Below are positions 8,217 through 18,684 of a DNA stretch of 64,000 nt, piece after piece. A program made the translations under genes and the position numbers. The notes beneath the pieces were generated by a model that did not search any database, was not told the origin of the DNA, and worked only from the letters and a program-made list of their open reading frames with translations. Source of the DNA: Rhodothermales bacterium (GTDB lineage Bacteria; Bacteroidota; Rhodothermia; Rhodothermales; UBA10348); assembly GCA_028284865.1 (NCBI GenBank), contig JANQQV010000018.1:62001-126000 (forward strand), in the 5' to 3' direction. The first letter of the stretch is position 1. The number at the start of each line of letters is the position of its first letter.

Positions 8217-9620
8217 CTACCGGATCCCGATCGTTCCCTCGATGGACTCGATCAGCCATGCGGAGTCCCAGCCCACGCCATCGCGGAATACCATTTCGAC
8301 GTTCCGGATGAGTGCCGGATCGGAGGCCAGGTCGCCATCGACCAGGACCAGATCCGCGTGCTTGCCTGCTTCGACCGATCCCGTCTCATCGTCTATTCCG
8401 AGGATGATGGCCCCGTTCAGTGACATGATCTGGACGACTTCCGGGGTCGAGAATCCGGCTTCATGAAGCAGTTCGTAGTTGCGCTGATCACCGTATCCGG
8501 GGAGCGCACCACCGTATCCGGTCGGATCTACGCCCGAGGCCAGCAGTCCCCCGGCCTCAACAAACGCCTTTTCGAACGCCAACGACTTGGCCCAGATGTC
8601 TTTCCAGAGCTGCGAATCCTGGTCGGCGATATTGGCGCGCGTCGCCAGGTACTCCGCCTGCGTTTCGCTGGACATGGCATCGAGCACACGTTGCTCGAGT
8701 GGCGGACGATTCGGGACGTACATTTCATACACGGCTAGCGTGGAAGTCATGCCGATCCCAGCTTCATTCATTTCCTGGAAGGTGGCCTGGACGTCGTCGC
8801 TGGACATATCGAGGTCCCTCAGACTTTCGCGGAAGTCAGACGGGCAGGAGTCAGCAGGCCGATCCTCGTCATAATCGGTGTTGGTGAACAGGCCATGCTC
8901 GATGTTGTCAATGCCGGCGGCGACAGCTTCCCGGAACGACACCGAGCACAAGTGACCGGTTACCTTCACGCCATGTTTGTGTGCTTCATCAACCGCAGCG
9001 GCCAATTCCTCGCGGGTAATCAAGGTGTAGGCTTTAAACCAGTCCACGCCTTCTTCTGCCCAGTATCGAACCACACGACGAGCGTCCTCGGGTCCATCCA
9101 GACGCGTCATGTAGGTGTAGCCTTCTCCCCCAGTGATGTACGGACCCGTCACGAACATGCGCGGACCGATTCGCTCCCGGTTGTTGATGGCGCGCTTCAG
9201 TTCCAGTTCGGAATAGGGCGCGTAGCTACCCGTCGTTCGGATGGTTGTGACACCGGAGGCCAGGTACATGACCGGTGCCGTGGCGTCCATCTGTATGCGA
9301 CGCTGCGAGGTCGTATAGAATGTGTGGTTATGCATCCCGATCATGCCGGGAATCAGCGTTTTCCCGCTGCCGTCGATCGAATACGCGCTACCCGGTACCT
9401 CTACGTCCGTCCCGACGGCCCGGATGATCCCATTCTGGAGCAGCACTGTCTGTCCCGCCACGGGATCGGCTCCCGTGCCATCAATTATGGTGACGTTCTC
9501 TATGGCCACGACTGCTGCATCAACAGCAATCGCATCGTCGAACTGCTCCGGCCACATCTGAGCAGATGCCAACGGAGACAGCATTAGGGTCACGACGAGA
9601 CAAAGAAGGAGGCGTACCAT
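8217..9620 (-). CDS. secreted amidohydrolase (imidazolonepropionase-like family)
   Basis: This is a 467-residue metal-dependent hydrolase of the amidohydrolase superfamily, exported by a signal peptide (MVRLLLCLVVTLMLSPLASAQ). An N-terminal beta-sandwich part precedes the metal motif GMIGMHNHTF (an HxH variant). Further ligand candidates are VTGHLCS, NIEHGLF and the aspartate in SGVDPTGYG. The C-terminal beta-sandwich closes with AGKHADLVLVDGDL, typical of the family. Superfamily members cleave C-N or related bonds in cyclic amides, dipeptides or ureides; the substrate is unknown. The longer frame to 9692 is rejected because it displaces the signal peptide. Confidence 0.85.
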   Translation of the reverse strand: MVRLLLCLVVTLMLSPLASAQMWPEQFDDAIAVDAAVVAIENVTIIDGTGADPVAGQTVLLQNGIIRAVGTDVEVPGSAYSIDGSGKTLIPGMIGMHNHTFYTTSQRRIQMDATAPVMYLASGVTTIRTTGSYAPYSELELKRAINNRERIGPRMFVTGPYITGGEGYTYMTRLDGPEDARRVVRYWAEEGVDWFKAYTLITREELAAAVDEAHKHGVKVTGHLCSVSFREAVAAGIDNIEHGLFTNTDYDEDRPADSCPSDFRESLRDLDMSSDDVQATFQEMNEAGIGMTSTLAVYEMYVPNRPPLEQRVLDAMSSETQAEYLATRANIADQDSQLWKDIWAKSLAFEKAFVEAGGLLASGVDPTGYGGALPGYGDQRNYELLHEAGFSTPEVVQIMSLNGAIILGIDDETGSVEAGKHADLVLVDGDLASDPALIRNVEMVFRDGVGWDSAWLIESIEGTIGIR

Positions 9621-9744
9621 GACTGGGGCGGGTTCTGATTCTGGTAAAGCGGAATCCGATGATAGGCGATTCCACGGCCTGACCGCAAGCACCCTCAGTT
9701 CGGAATCACGTCGACCCCTCGTTCCTCTTCACCGGTGTCCGTAA

Positions 9745-11895
9745 TCACTCAACCCAGAATGACATCTTCATCCCGGTCTCTAGATGCTCCGCGATGTGAC
9801 AGTGGATCATCCACTCTCCGGGGTTGGTGAACTCGACCAATACATCGGCTGTCATCCCCGTGGGGATGAGTACCGTGTCTTTCCAAACCGGGTGCTCGAC
9901 CGGCTGACCGTTGTAGGAAAGCACCAGAAATCGCTGTCCATGCAGATGAATCGGATGCTGCATGGCATGTTGGCTGTCGCGTCGATTGATGATGCGGATC
10001 TTCTCAACCGAATCGAGCGCAAAGGACCACTCGATGTCCATGTTTTCAAGTCCGGTTTCGGGCTCACGAATAACCCAATCCACCTCATTGCCCGTCGCGC
10101 TCCAGTTCATGAACGGCATCGTATCCGAAAACTCGACGGGCAGGAAGTAGGACTGATCCGCGCGCAGGACCCACTCCGTCAAGGGCGGCAGGCCTTCCGA
10201 TCTAAGCAATAACTCGATGGTCTTGCCTGGATCCGCATTCCGCCAATCCGTGAACGCTGCAATCTTACCGGACAGCTCCAGCTGGGCTTCGGTTGGCTTC
10301 GTCCAATCATCCGCAGGGTTCTCCTGGTAGGCGGGGAGAACATCCAGCCATCCCAGCGTGTCGACTTCAGCAAAAAAGTATCCCCTCGTGTGATCCAGCG
10401 ACTGAATGCGATTCACGATCGGATAACGACCCGGGATCTCCGACCGAAAATCCGCGATGTATCGTTCCGCGGGAGCAATGGTGATGCTCTCTTCAGGAAC
10501 AGGCAGCAAATATGGACCCAGATCCGAAGCGACGACACGAAGGTCGTGCCCATCAATAGAGACATTCCAGGTGCGTGCATTCGAGACATTGGAAACGAAC
10601 CACCGAATGTCCTCTCCTGCGTGAACCGTCAGCACCGGTCGCTCTTCGCCGTTGATCAGCATGTGATTCCCGAAGCGACCCATGAGAGCGAAGTTGGGCT
10701 CGCTTTCACCAAATGGGACCGCTCCCGATGGTCCGGTCTGAAAATCGTCCAGCACGATTACATCGTGGCGATCGACCGGAGGAAGAAAGGACTCATCTTC
10801 AGGCAAGATCAGCATGTTGCCATACAGTCCCAGTTCCTGCTGAGCTTCCTCGCGATGGTGCGGGTGGTACCAGTAAAGCCCTGCATCGGGAAAATGCACG
10901 GTGTAGACGAACGACTCCCCGGGCGCAACCGGGTCCTGTGTCATACCAGGCACACCGTCGAACCGGTTTTCGTGTCGAAGACCGTGCCAGTGGATGGAAC
11001 TGGCGAAGGGCGCGTCATTTACGAATGTAACTATTGTTGTTACATTCTGGTTGGCGACCAGCAGCGGACCGGGAATCTGCCCATTATAGCCCAGCATCGC
11101 GTATTCGCGGCCCCCGATTCGCTTACGAACCGGGTACGCATGCAGTGCGATAGAATCTCCGTCTGCCAGATGGATCGCCTCACGAGGTTTGGCCTCGGGA
11201 AGCACAGAAGGATCCGCTGCTGCGTCGGGAAGCCAAGCTGGCTCGCTAGGGCGGAGTGTCATCATGGCGTCCATCATCGCCACTCCCGGATGCATGGCTG
11301 GACCGTCCATCATGTGATGAGCGTGCTCACCGGCGGGGAGATCCTCGGGATCAGCAAAAGCCGAAACCTGAAACATGTCGTGCGGCTCAAGACGGCTGGA
11401 TGGTGAGCGCCCCCTCAAGACAATCGGACCCGTGCGTTCTTCCAGTTCTCCATCTGGCTCTGCTGTCACCAGCACCATGAACTTGTTGAGGCTGACTTCG
11501 CCCAGTACAGTGGTTCCGTTGTCCAGGTCACCCAGGTCCGTCATGGGCCAAAGCGTGAGCGGCATGACCCAGACTGCAAACCGGGTGTATGGACCGATGG
11601 AGGCGGGATCTGGCAGGCCTTGAGCATGAGCAATCACCCGATAGCGGGCATTGCCCTCACGGGTAACGGACATCCCGTAAGCACTAGGGGCTCTGGCCAA
11701 TTCAATGCGTCCCTTGGCTCCAACGAATTCGGGGCGAGGGATCAGATCCATGCAATACAAGGCAAGGGGTTCGCAGGACTCAAAAGTGCTGGCTTCGATC
11801 TGACCTTGAGATGGAGCCTGGGCCCATGCCTGATCCCCACAGAAAGTGGCCGTCATGACGCACATCAATGACCCTATGATCATCAACCGTGACAT
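9745..11895 (-). CDS. multicopper oxidase with N-terminal extension
   Basis: This is a 716-residue exported copper oxidase. A signal peptide is followed by an unusual region of about 200 residues, then three cupredoxin domains. Copper ligand motifs are complete: SIHWHGLR and WYHPHHRE for the first trinuclear half, HPIHLHGQRF for the second, and HCHIAEHLETGM, which supplies the type 1 and type 3 ligands with an axial methionine. The extension contains a methionine/histidine-rich stretch around HHMMDGPAMHPGVAMMDAMM that could bind copper. Laccase-like enzymes of this kind oxidise cuprous ions or phenols with reduction of oxygen to water. The gene starts 2 bases after uvrB; a GTG at 11901 would give a 4-base overlap. 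Confidence 0.88.
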   Translation of the reverse strand: MSRLMIIGSLMCVMTATFCGDQAWAQAPSQGQIEASTFESCEPLALYCMDLIPRPEFVGAKGRIELARAPSAYGMSVTREGNARYRVIAHAQGLPDPASIGPYTRFAVWVMPLTLWPMTDLGDLDNGTTVLGEVSLNKFMVLVTAEPDGELEERTGPIVLRGRSPSSRLEPHDMFQVSAFADPEDLPAGEHAHHMMDGPAMHPGVAMMDAMMTLRPSEPAWLPDAAADPSVLPEAKPREAIHLADGDSIALHAYPVRKRIGGREYAMLGYNGQIPGPLLVANQNVTTIVTFVNDAPFASSIHWHGLRHENRFDGVPGMTQDPVAPGESFVYTVHFPDAGLYWYHPHHREEAQQELGLYGNMLILPEDESFLPPVDRHDVIVLDDFQTGPSGAVPFGESEPNFALMGRFGNHMLINGEERPVLTVHAGEDIRWFVSNVSNARTWNVSIDGHDLRVVASDLGPYLLPVPEESITIAPAERYIADFRSEIPGRYPIVNRIQSLDHTRGYFFAEVDTLGWLDVLPAYQENPADDWTKPTEAQLELSGKIAAFTDWRNADPGKTIELLLRSEGLPPLTEWVLRADQSYFLPVEFSDTMPFMNWSATGNEVDWVIREPETGLENMDIEWSFALDSVEKIRIINRRDSQHAMQHPIHLHGQRFLVLSYNGQPVEHPVWKDTVLIPTGMTADVLVEFTNPGEWMIHCHIAEHLETGMKMSFWVE

Positions 11896-11897
11896 GG

Positions 11898-13964
11898 TCA
11901 CAGACTCTGCTCGATCTGAGAGATGGAGTCGCGCAGCTCGGCAGCCCTTTCGAATTCCAGGTTCTTCGCAGCCTCGGCCATCTCCTCCTTCATCTGGGCG
12001 ATCAGGTCTCTCTTCTGATCGTCCGTCAGGTACTTGATGATCGGGTCTGCCACTTTGCGAGATGGGTCGGGACCATCGTAGTAATGCGATGCGGGACCAC
12101 CATCCTGGAATTTCTCGTCGGCGATGGCCGTACCCCGGTTGATCTCTTCGATCGACTTCTTGACGGTGCGCGGGATGATACCGTGCTCGGCATTGTATGC
12201 GGTCTGGATTTCTCGACGTCGATCCGTCTCATCCATCATGCGCTGCATGGATCCGGTCACGTTGTCCCCGTACATCAGGATCTTGCCCGCCGCGTTTCGC
12301 GCAGCACGTCCGGCCGTCTGTATCAACGACCGATCCGATCGGAGGAATCCTTCCTTGTCCGCATCCATGATGGCGACCAGCGATACTTCGGGCAGATCCA
12401 GACCCTCGCGAAGCAGGTTGACCCCGATCAGCACATCGAAGTGGCCAAGTCGGAGCCCCCTGAGGATTTCCACCCGTTCAAGGGCGTCAATGTCGGAGTG
12501 CAGATAACGCACCTTCAGGCCATAGCCGTCCAGGTAGTCGGCCAGATCCTCCGCCATCCGCTTCGTCAGCGTTGTCACTAGCACCCGCTCGTTTCGGTCC
12601 GTGACGACCTTGATCTCTTCGAGGAGGTCGTCAATCTGATTTTTGGTCGGGCGAAGGATGACTTCCGGATCCGGGATCCCTGTCGGACGAATGATCTGCT
12701 CGACAAAGATGCCTCCGCACAGCTCGAGCTCGTATTCGCCGGGAGTGGCCGACACGTACACGACCTGGTGTTGCTTGGCCTCGAACTCTTCGAATGTCAT
12801 CGGCCGGTTGTCGAGTGCGGATGGCAACCGGAATCCGTGTTCGACCAGATTCAGCTTCCGGGCACGGTCGCCGTTGTACATCGCGCGCACCTGCGGGAGC
12901 GTCACATGACTCTCGTCAATGACCATCAGGAAATCATCCGGGAAGTAGTCCAGCAGACACTTTGGACGTTCGCCCGGCTGGGATCCACTAAGGTGACGCG
13001 AGTAGTTCTCGACTCCCGAGCAATATCCCACTTCCTTCAGCATCTCCAGGTCGAACATCGTCCGTTGTTCGAGACGATGCGCTTCCAGCATCTTGCCGTT
13101 CTCTCGGAGGACAGCCAATCGCCACTTGAGCTCCTCCTCGATCGACTTGACGGCCTCGAGCACCTGCTCCTTCGGCGTTACGAAGATCTTTGCCGGATAG
13201 ATGGTCAGGTACCGGTGCTCGGTGATCGTATCACCCGAAATCGGCTCAAACACCGTCAGGCGTTCCACCTCATCCCCCCAGAACTCAATACGGTAGGCCT
13301 CGTCCTCTGAGTAGGCTGGAAAGACCTCGACCACGTCGCCACGTACCCGGAACGAGCCGGGGACGAATTCGATATCGTTCCGGTTGTAGTAGATACCGGA
13401 TAGCCCGTGAAGCAGGTCGTTGCGAGGAATCGTATCGCCGACCTTGACCTGTACGATCTGCTTCTTGTAGTCGTCGGGAGACCCGAGACCATAGATACAC
13501 GAGACGCTGGCCACTACGATGACATCCTGTCGCCCCGAGACGAGACTGGAGGTCGCCTTCAGACGTAGCCGGTCGATGCGCTCGTTGACCGACATGTCCT
13601 TCTCGATGTACGTGTCCGAGTGGACGATGTAGGCCTCGGGCTGGTAGTAGTCGTAGTAGGAAATGAAGAACTCGACCGCGTTGTTCGGAAAGAACTGCTT
13701 GAACTCGGCATAGAGCTGCGCCGCGAGCGTCTTGTTGTGGCTCAGCACGAGCGTGGGCTTGCCGTGCTGGGCAATCACGTGGCTCATCGAGAACGTTTTC
13801 CCCGTTCCTGTAGCTCCGAGCAGGGTTTGATGTTCATCTCCCCGCGTCAGTCCCTCCATCAACTCCTTGATGGCCTGGGGCTGATCCCCGGTAGGCTCGA
13901 ATTCGGAGACAACCTGGAACGGTTGCTCTGTTTTGAGGAGTTCGGACGTACGAGGTTCGGACAT
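11898..13964 (-). CDS. uvrB: UvrB, nucleotide excision repair subunit B
   Basis: This 688-residue protein is the DNA damage verification helicase-like subunit of UvrABC. Walker A lies in [16 protein letters not shown]. The beta-hairpin that clamps DNA is the [11 protein letters not shown] region, and the DEAD-like box is VIDESHV. Helicase motifs V and VI are in [19 protein letters not shown] and [12 protein letters not shown]. The UVR domain that contacts UvrC is at the C-terminus ([22 protein letters not shown]). The ATG at 13964 gives normal length; the frame continues to 14060 without conserved sequence. Repair genes of this type are often damage-inducible, but I see no LexA box I can trust. 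The multicopper oxidase gene follows directly. Confidence 0.97.
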   Translation of the reverse strand: MSEPRTSELLKTEQPFQVVSEFEPTGDQPQAIKELMEGLTRGDEHQTLLGATGTGKTFSMSHVIAQHGKPTLVLSHNKTLAAQLYAEFKQFFPNNAVEFFISYYDYYQPEAYIVHSDTYIEKDMSVNERIDRLRLKATSSLVSGRQDVIVVASVSCIYGLGSPDDYKKQIVQVKVGDTIPRNDLLHGLSGIYYNRNDIEFVPGSFRVRGDVVEVFPAYSEDEAYRIEFWGDEVERLTVFEPISGDTITEHRYLTIYPAKIFVTPKEQVLEAVKSIEEELKWRLAVLRENGKMLEAHRLEQRTMFDLEMLKEVGYCSGVENYSRHLSGSQPGERPKCLLDYFPDDFLMVIDESHVTLPQVRAMYNGDRARKLNLVEHGFRLPSALDNRPMTFEEFEAKQHQVVYVSATPGEYELELCGGIFVEQIIRPTGIPDPEVILRPTKNQIDDLLEEIKVVTDRNERVLVTTLTKRMAEDLADYLDGYGLKVRYLHSDIDALERVEILRGLRLGHFDVLIGVNLLREGLDLPEVSLVAIMDADKEGFLRSDRSLIQTAGRAARNAAGKILMYGDNVTGSMQRMMDETDRRREIQTAYNAEHGIIPRTVKKSIEEINRGTAIADEKFQDGGPASHYYDGPDPSRKVADPIIKYLTDDQKRDLIAQMKEEMAEAAKNLEFERAAELRDSISQIEQSL

Positions 13965-14124
13965 GGACAAGGCGGAGGGTCTTGGACCGGACGTGACACG
14001 AGCAACGAGCTGAAAAACGCTCTCTCCTGAAGTCCGTAGTTTGCGCCTGTTCGTACCCACGCTGTGGCTGATGGTTCGATGTCACACCAACGGCCCCGCC
14101 AACGCCTACCAATCCTCAGGCTCC

Positions 14125-15243
14125 ATGTCCCGATTCCTTCCGCTATTCGCCCTGTTTCTGTTTGTCGCCTGCTCTTCCGAAGCCCAGGAGTCATCCTCCG
14201 CCGACGAAATGGGGGACATGACCATTGAGGAGTTCGAGCCGATCTCGACGCTAGTCGTCGACGAGAACATTGTCACCCGGGCGAAATTCCCGTTTGTGGA
14301 CGTGCACAGCCATCACTGGCGGGCCGCCGAGATGTCTGCTGGTGCGGTGGATACGTTGATCATGGAGATGGACGAGATGAACATGGCGGTCGTCGTCAAC
14401 CTCTCGGGGCGCTGGGGGGAAGCCTTGCGCGGTGCGGTTGAAAACATGGAAAGCCGCTACCCGAATCGCATCGTGACCTTCGCGAACATCGACTTCCGAG
14501 GGTTTGGCAATGAAGGTTGGACGGAAAATGCGGTGGCCCAGCTGCGCGCCGACATTGAAGCCGGAGCAAGAGGCCTGAAGATCTTCAAGAACCTCGGGAT
14601 GGATGTGCTCGACACGGAAGGCAACCGGGTCCCTGTCAATGATCCGCGCATGGATCCCGTCTGGGCGCTCGCTGGCGAAATGGATGTGCCCGTCCTCATC
14701 CACTCGGCCGATCCGCCGAACTTCTGGAAGCCCCGCGACAAGTACAACGAGAAGTGGCTGGAGCTGAAGCTTCGCCCGAATCGCTATCGCCCGCCGGGAG
14801 AGTACCCGCCGTTCGAGCAGATCATGGACGAGCACTTCGACATCATGCGCAAACATCGCGGAACGACGTTTATCAGTGCGCACATGTCATGGTTGGGCAA
14901 CGACCTCGACGCCCTGGCCGCCAAACTGGATGAGCATCCGAACATGGTGACCGAGATGGGTGCCATCATCTATGAATTGGGGCGCCAGCCTCGGAAAGCG
15001 AAGGAATTCCTGACTGCGTACAAGGATCGGGTGATGATGGGAAAAGACTCCTACAACCCCGAGGAATTCCACACGTATTTCCGCACCTACGAAACGCTGG
15101 ACGAGTACTTCCCTTACTACCGCAAGTACCACGCTCAGTGGCGGCTGTATGGAATAGGTCTGGATGACGACGTCCTGCAGCACATCTACTACAAGACGGC
15201 AATGAACGTCATACCTGGGCTCGATCCGTCACTGTTTGAGTAG
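14125..15243 (+). CDS. lipid-anchored amidohydrolase-2 family protein
   Basis: This is a 372-residue TIM-barrel metal hydrolase of the amidohydrolase 2 family. A lipobox in FLFVACSS puts it on a membrane. The metal motif FVDVHSHHW (HxH) is near residue 60, followed by GARGLKIFKNLG, with the carboxylated-lysine or related position. Then come VPVLIHSADP, FISAHMSWLGND, and an aspartate in VMMGKDSYNPEEF. Family members include decarboxylases and hydrolases acting on aromatic or lactone substrates; which applies here is unknown. The ATG at 14125 is chosen because it precedes the signal sequence. It is divergent from uvrB. Confidence 0.8.
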   Translation: MSRFLPLFALFLFVACSSEAQESSSADEMGDMTIEEFEPISTLVVDENIVTRAKFPFVDVHSHHWRAAEMSAGAVDTLIMEMDEMNMAVVVNLSGRWGEALRGAVENMESRYPNRIVTFANIDFRGFGNEGWTENAVAQLRADIEAGARGLKIFKNLGMDVLDTEGNRVPVNDPRMDPVWALAGEMDVPVLIHSADPPNFWKPRDKYNEKWLELKLRPNRYRPPGEYPPFEQIMDEHFDIMRKHRGTTFISAHMSWLGNDLDALAAKLDEHPNMVTEMGAIIYELGRQPRKAKEFLTAYKDRVMMGKDSYNPEEFHTYFRTYETLDEYFPYYRKYHAQWRLYGIGLDDDVLQHIYYKTAMNVIPGLDPSLFE

Positions 15244-15289
15244 TGCCACGGCCGGATGGCAGACCGAAGGTCAAGGACGCCGACGGTGC

Positions 15290-16243
15290 CTAGAACACGG
15301 CATCCAGGTCTACGGATATGGGATATCCCAGCACTGCCGCGACTTGGGTAGAGACCTCCCATTCTTCGCGGTGCAATCCCATCGAGCCAAACATGCCGTA
15401 TCCGTTCACGACGTTGGACGCGACACCCGGCTGTGACAATCGGATGATGTCAGACTCCGTCAGCAGGGGGTGCCACTCCGTGTCAATGATCCTGAATTGG
15501 ACACCCATGGCGGTCAACGTGACGGGCAAGGTATCTACAGCCTGATTCCGCATGAACCGCTCAGCGCGGGCGATGATGGAGTCTTGATCTGCTGTGACAT
15601 TCAGACGGTATTTCCACAGGCCATCTTCGTCGGGCCCGGAAGGCGTGGGGTACGGCACGAACACGCGATCCCGGTAACTTGGACCCTCGACCAGGTAAAT
15701 GGCACTCAGATCCCAGAGCGCCGGGATATCGGGAAGTGCAATCTCCTGGACAACACTGGAGTCCGATTGAACCACGGGACCACTCGCCAGAACGATCTTG
15801 TCTGAAGTGGGGCGCGGAACGATCGTGGTGGCTGAAGTCGTCGTCTCGTCATTCCGGATGATGTCCAATCTGTAAGTATGGCCGGGCTTCACCAGAAAGT
15901 CTGCGTGGTAAAGATGGATGAATGAGCCATCATCTTGCTGCTTCAGCTCGTGCTGCCACAAGGTGGACGTGCTGTCTGTCAGATCCCGGGTATAGACGCG
16001 GGCATCGATGAACGCCTGATCTTCAGCCGGTCCCTGGATGTCTTCTGGAAAACGAGTCACTGGAATGACGCGGATGGTTTGCCTCAATTGCATGGGATCG
16101 AGGAATCCATAGACCGTAAAGAAGCGCTCATCGTTGTCAAACGGATCCAGGAACGTCTCGTCACAACCCGACAGGACTGCGAGAACAGCCACCAGGACCG
16201 CACCCAACACAAATCGTTGCCCCCCTCCCACACGCTGCTGCAT
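15290..16243 (-). CDS. DUF4249-like lipoprotein, partner of TonB receptor
   Basis: This is a 317-residue lipoprotein with lipobox VLSGC near residue 27. The mature part is beta-rich, with features seen in DUF4249 proteins: a first domain after the lipobox (FFTVYGFLDPMQLRQTIRV), an extracellular-type strand region (VKPGHTYRLDII), and a C-terminal half ending in a hydrophobic GYPISVDL. In Bacteroidota such lipoproteins follow a TonB-dependent receptor and are thought to sit at the outer membrane as its partner. Here the ATG overlaps the receptor's TGA by one base (TGATG), so translation is coupled. The family call rests on layout and context. Confidence 0.6.
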   Translation of the reverse strand: MQQRVGGGQRFVLGAVLVAVLAVLSGCDETFLDPFDNDERFFTVYGFLDPMQLRQTIRVIPVTRFPEDIQGPAEDQAFIDARVYTRDLTDSTSTLWQHELKQQDDGSFIHLYHADFLVKPGHTYRLDIIRNDETTTSATTIVPRPTSDKIVLASGPVVQSDSSVVQEIALPDIPALWDLSAIYLVEGPSYRDRVFVPYPTPSGPDEDGLWKYRLNVTADQDSIIARAERFMRNQAVDTLPVTLTAMGVQFRIIDTEWHPLLTESDIIRLSQPGVASNVVNGYGMFGSMGLHREEWEVSTQVAAVLGYPISVDLDAVF

Positions 16244-18525
16244 CAGCGAAGCTCCATCTTGAATCCGACAGACGGAATGAGCGGGAGCTGATCAACACGG
16301 CTGAAGGTGAACAGGTCGTAATAGAACAGGTTTGCGCGGTTGATCAGGTTCAGAACTCCAGCGCGCAGGGTCCCGATGTATCGCCCGCGTTCGACACGCC
16401 GTTCCAACCATACGTCCATGCGTGCATAGGTCGGTTGGCGACCTCCGAACGGCTCCGAGTACACGATGCGATCAACACCGGCTTCAGAGGAGACATCCAC
16501 GTCCGGGGTCAGCAGATACCAGACGTCGAATCCACCTGATTCCGTAAATGGAAGACCCGAGCCGTACTGCCACTGGATGGTCAGGCCTACTTCCCCTTTC
16601 TGGGCGTGGAGCAAGGCATTGAGCTGGTGCCTCCGGTCATGAGCGGGATTGTAGGTGTAAGGACCGGCCTCATACTCGACAGTGGACCAGGTATAGGACA
16701 CGTTGCCATCCAGAACGGATTCCATAAGAAATGGCCGGTTCTCCAGATTCAGTCGGATGTCCGCTCCGTAGGCCAATCCCGTCGCTTCCTGAAGGGTGGT
16801 CGTGAAGCGCGGGAACGGGCTGAAGATTGGAGCCGAGATATGGTCGTAATCCTTGTAAAACGCCTCCACAGCGCCACTCAACCACGGAAGCACCTGCACA
16901 TTCCACCCCAGGATACCGTGCATCGACTCCATCGCTTCCTGGCCTTCGGGAGTTGTGATCCACGCGGTGAACAGGTTGCCCAGGTCACGCTCGTCCGTCA
17001 GTCCCGTCAGGGCCTGATGATAGATCCCCCAGGACGCATTGATCTGATGGCGGCCTTCCCGACCTGTCGGCCAGACGGAGAGACGAACGCGCGGCTCGAC
17101 CCATGATTGGGAGCGGTCGGTCAAGGCATAGAGATGAACGCCTGGATTGATGCTGGCTTTGTCGCCGAGCAGATCCAGTGTCGTTTCCGCATAGGCTTGT
17201 AGCTCGGTCAACTCCTCAGCGGAGGTGGTGAATTCGGTGAACAGATCATCCAGCGTGTAGCCGAGGTCGGTCTTCCTTAGCGTGGATCCGACGGAAACAT
17301 CGCCGTTGTTCAAGAGCCAGCTCAGCCTCAGACTGGCCTCCACACTTTCGACCGTCGCCTCCCGCTCAGGATTGCCATCAGGACCGAACGCGTTGGTCAT
17401 CTCCGAACGACCCGCCGTCAAACGGGAAACGAGCGGAATGCGGTTGGATCGATAGATCCATGTGCCGCCGAAGACGGTGTTCTCCCAGGCGACTTCCGTG
17501 GAGTCATCAATCGTTGTTGCTTCGGCATCCCCAAAGACGGATTTCTTCGATCCAGCAATATCCCCGCGATCATCGGTATCCAGGAAGGTGAAGGACATCT
17601 CGTGGCTGCCACCAACGAGAGCATGGATCTTTCCGAATCGATCGCCGAACCGATACGGCATCCGTTGCCCGAACAAATCAGGGATCAGCTCCTCCACAAA
17701 GGACTGCCGAGCGCTGAAAATGGCGGACACGCGACCCGGGACGAGTGGCCCTTCTACCGTAACCGCACTCAAGAAGGGAGCGATTGAGACCGACCCCGCC
17801 AGATTCTGCTTGTTTCCGTTGCGGGCCGTGACATCGAGAATGGACGAGGTTCGTCCACCATACTGGGCGCCGAAGCCGCCGGTGTAGAATGCGGCGCGGT
17901 CGACCAGTTCTTCGGGAAACGCGGAATAGAAGCTCAATACGTGGAAGGGCATGTATACCGGTAGACCATCCAGCAAAGCCAGATTCTGGTCGACCGCGCC
18001 GCCACGAACGAAGAATTGCCCTCCCCGATCGCCCTGAACGGTCACGCCAGGTACCGTCTGGAGATACGATGCCAGATCACCAGACACGCCGGGGACGGGT
18101 ACTCGATTAATTGCTGCGGGAACGACCGTTTCGAGACCGGCGGCTACCGTCGTGATGCCGCCAACGGCCTCAGCCTCGACCACCAGCTCATCAATTTCGG
18201 CTGCTCGCATGGCCAGTGCGATACTGAACTCGCGCACATCGCCGGATGAGAGATTCAGCGACTCGGACCAGTCCGCGAACCCGACATACGAGACGACGAG
18301 GTCATAACGTCCTGGAGAAACCCTGTTGAGAACGAAATAGCCATCGCCATCAGTGGCGGTTCCGGCGACCAGTTCGGAGCCTGCCCGAAGAGCGACGGTT
18401 GCCCCTTGCAAGGGCTGTTCATTGGAGGCGTCGGTCACGAATCCACGCAGGATGGCCTGCTGGGCCATGGCCTCGTGGGACAGAAGAAAAAGAAGAATAA
18501 TCAGGCCGTAGCGGAACGGTCTCAT
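16243..18525 (-). CDS. TonB-dependent receptor with carboxypeptidase-like regulatory domain
   Basis: This is a 760-residue outer membrane receptor. The signal peptide ends at HEAMAQQ. A carboxypeptidase-regulatory-like beta-sandwich follows (GFVTDASNEQPLQGATVAL to VSYVGF), then the plug domain. In the plug, VPGVSGDLASYLQTVPGV and FVRGGAVDQNLALLDG are the conserved stretches. The remainder forms the beta-barrel and ends in a strand terminating SVGFKMELR. Such receptors import large or scarce ligands using TonB energy; the ligand is unknown. The ATG at 18525 places the signal peptide at the start. The DUF4249-like lipoprotein gene overlaps its stop, forming a two-gene operon. Confidence 0.9.
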   Translation of the reverse strand: MRPFRYGLIILLFLLSHEAMAQQAILRGFVTDASNEQPLQGATVALRAGSELVAGTATDGDGYFVLNRVSPGRYDLVVSYVGFADWSESLNLSSGDVREFSIALAMRAAEIDELVVEAEAVGGITTVAAGLETVVPAAINRVPVPGVSGDLASYLQTVPGVTVQGDRGGQFFVRGGAVDQNLALLDGLPVYMPFHVLSFYSAFPEELVDRAAFYTGGFGAQYGGRTSSILDVTARNGNKQNLAGSVSIAPFLSAVTVEGPLVPGRVSAIFSARQSFVEELIPDLFGQRMPYRFGDRFGKIHALVGGSHEMSFTFLDTDDRGDIAGSKKSVFGDAEATTIDDSTEVAWENTVFGGTWIYRSNRIPLVSRLTAGRSEMTNAFGPDGNPEREATVESVEASLRLSWLLNNGDVSVGSTLRKTDLGYTLDDLFTEFTTSAEELTELQAYAETTLDLLGDKASINPGVHLYALTDRSQSWVEPRVRLSVWPTGREGRHQINASWGIYHQALTGLTDERDLGNLFTAWITTPEGQEAMESMHGILGWNVQVLPWLSGAVEAFYKDYDHISAPIFSPFPRFTTTLQEATGLAYGADIRLNLENRPFLMESVLDGNVSYTWSTVEYEAGPYTYNPAHDRRHQLNALLHAQKGEVGLTIQWQYGSGLPFTESGGFDVWYLLTPDVDVSSEAGVDRIVYSEPFGGRQPTYARMDVWLERRVERGRYIGTLRAGVLNLINRANLFYYDLFTFSRVDQLPLIPSVGFKMELR

Positions 18526-18684
18526 GCAAACCTGCAGGATGGCGGGAATGGGCAGCCTGAACATACCGATCCTGTTGCACTACCGAACGGTGACTCTTCC
18601 CAGTCGTCCTTCGAGTGCCGTCAGCCGAATCGTCCGCGTGGTGAATGGCGTCCGAGCCTCACGGAGGGGACGTTCCCCGCTCGC

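Noticed and set aside
10390..11406. Long plus-strand open frame opposite the multicopper oxidase (338 codons)
   Set aside because: The minus-strand frame carries all copper motifs; the plus-strand product shows no domain.
15290..16243. SusD-like partner of the TonB receptor
   Set aside because: The protein is too short, beta-rich and lacks TPR-type helices, so a DUF4249-like call fits better.
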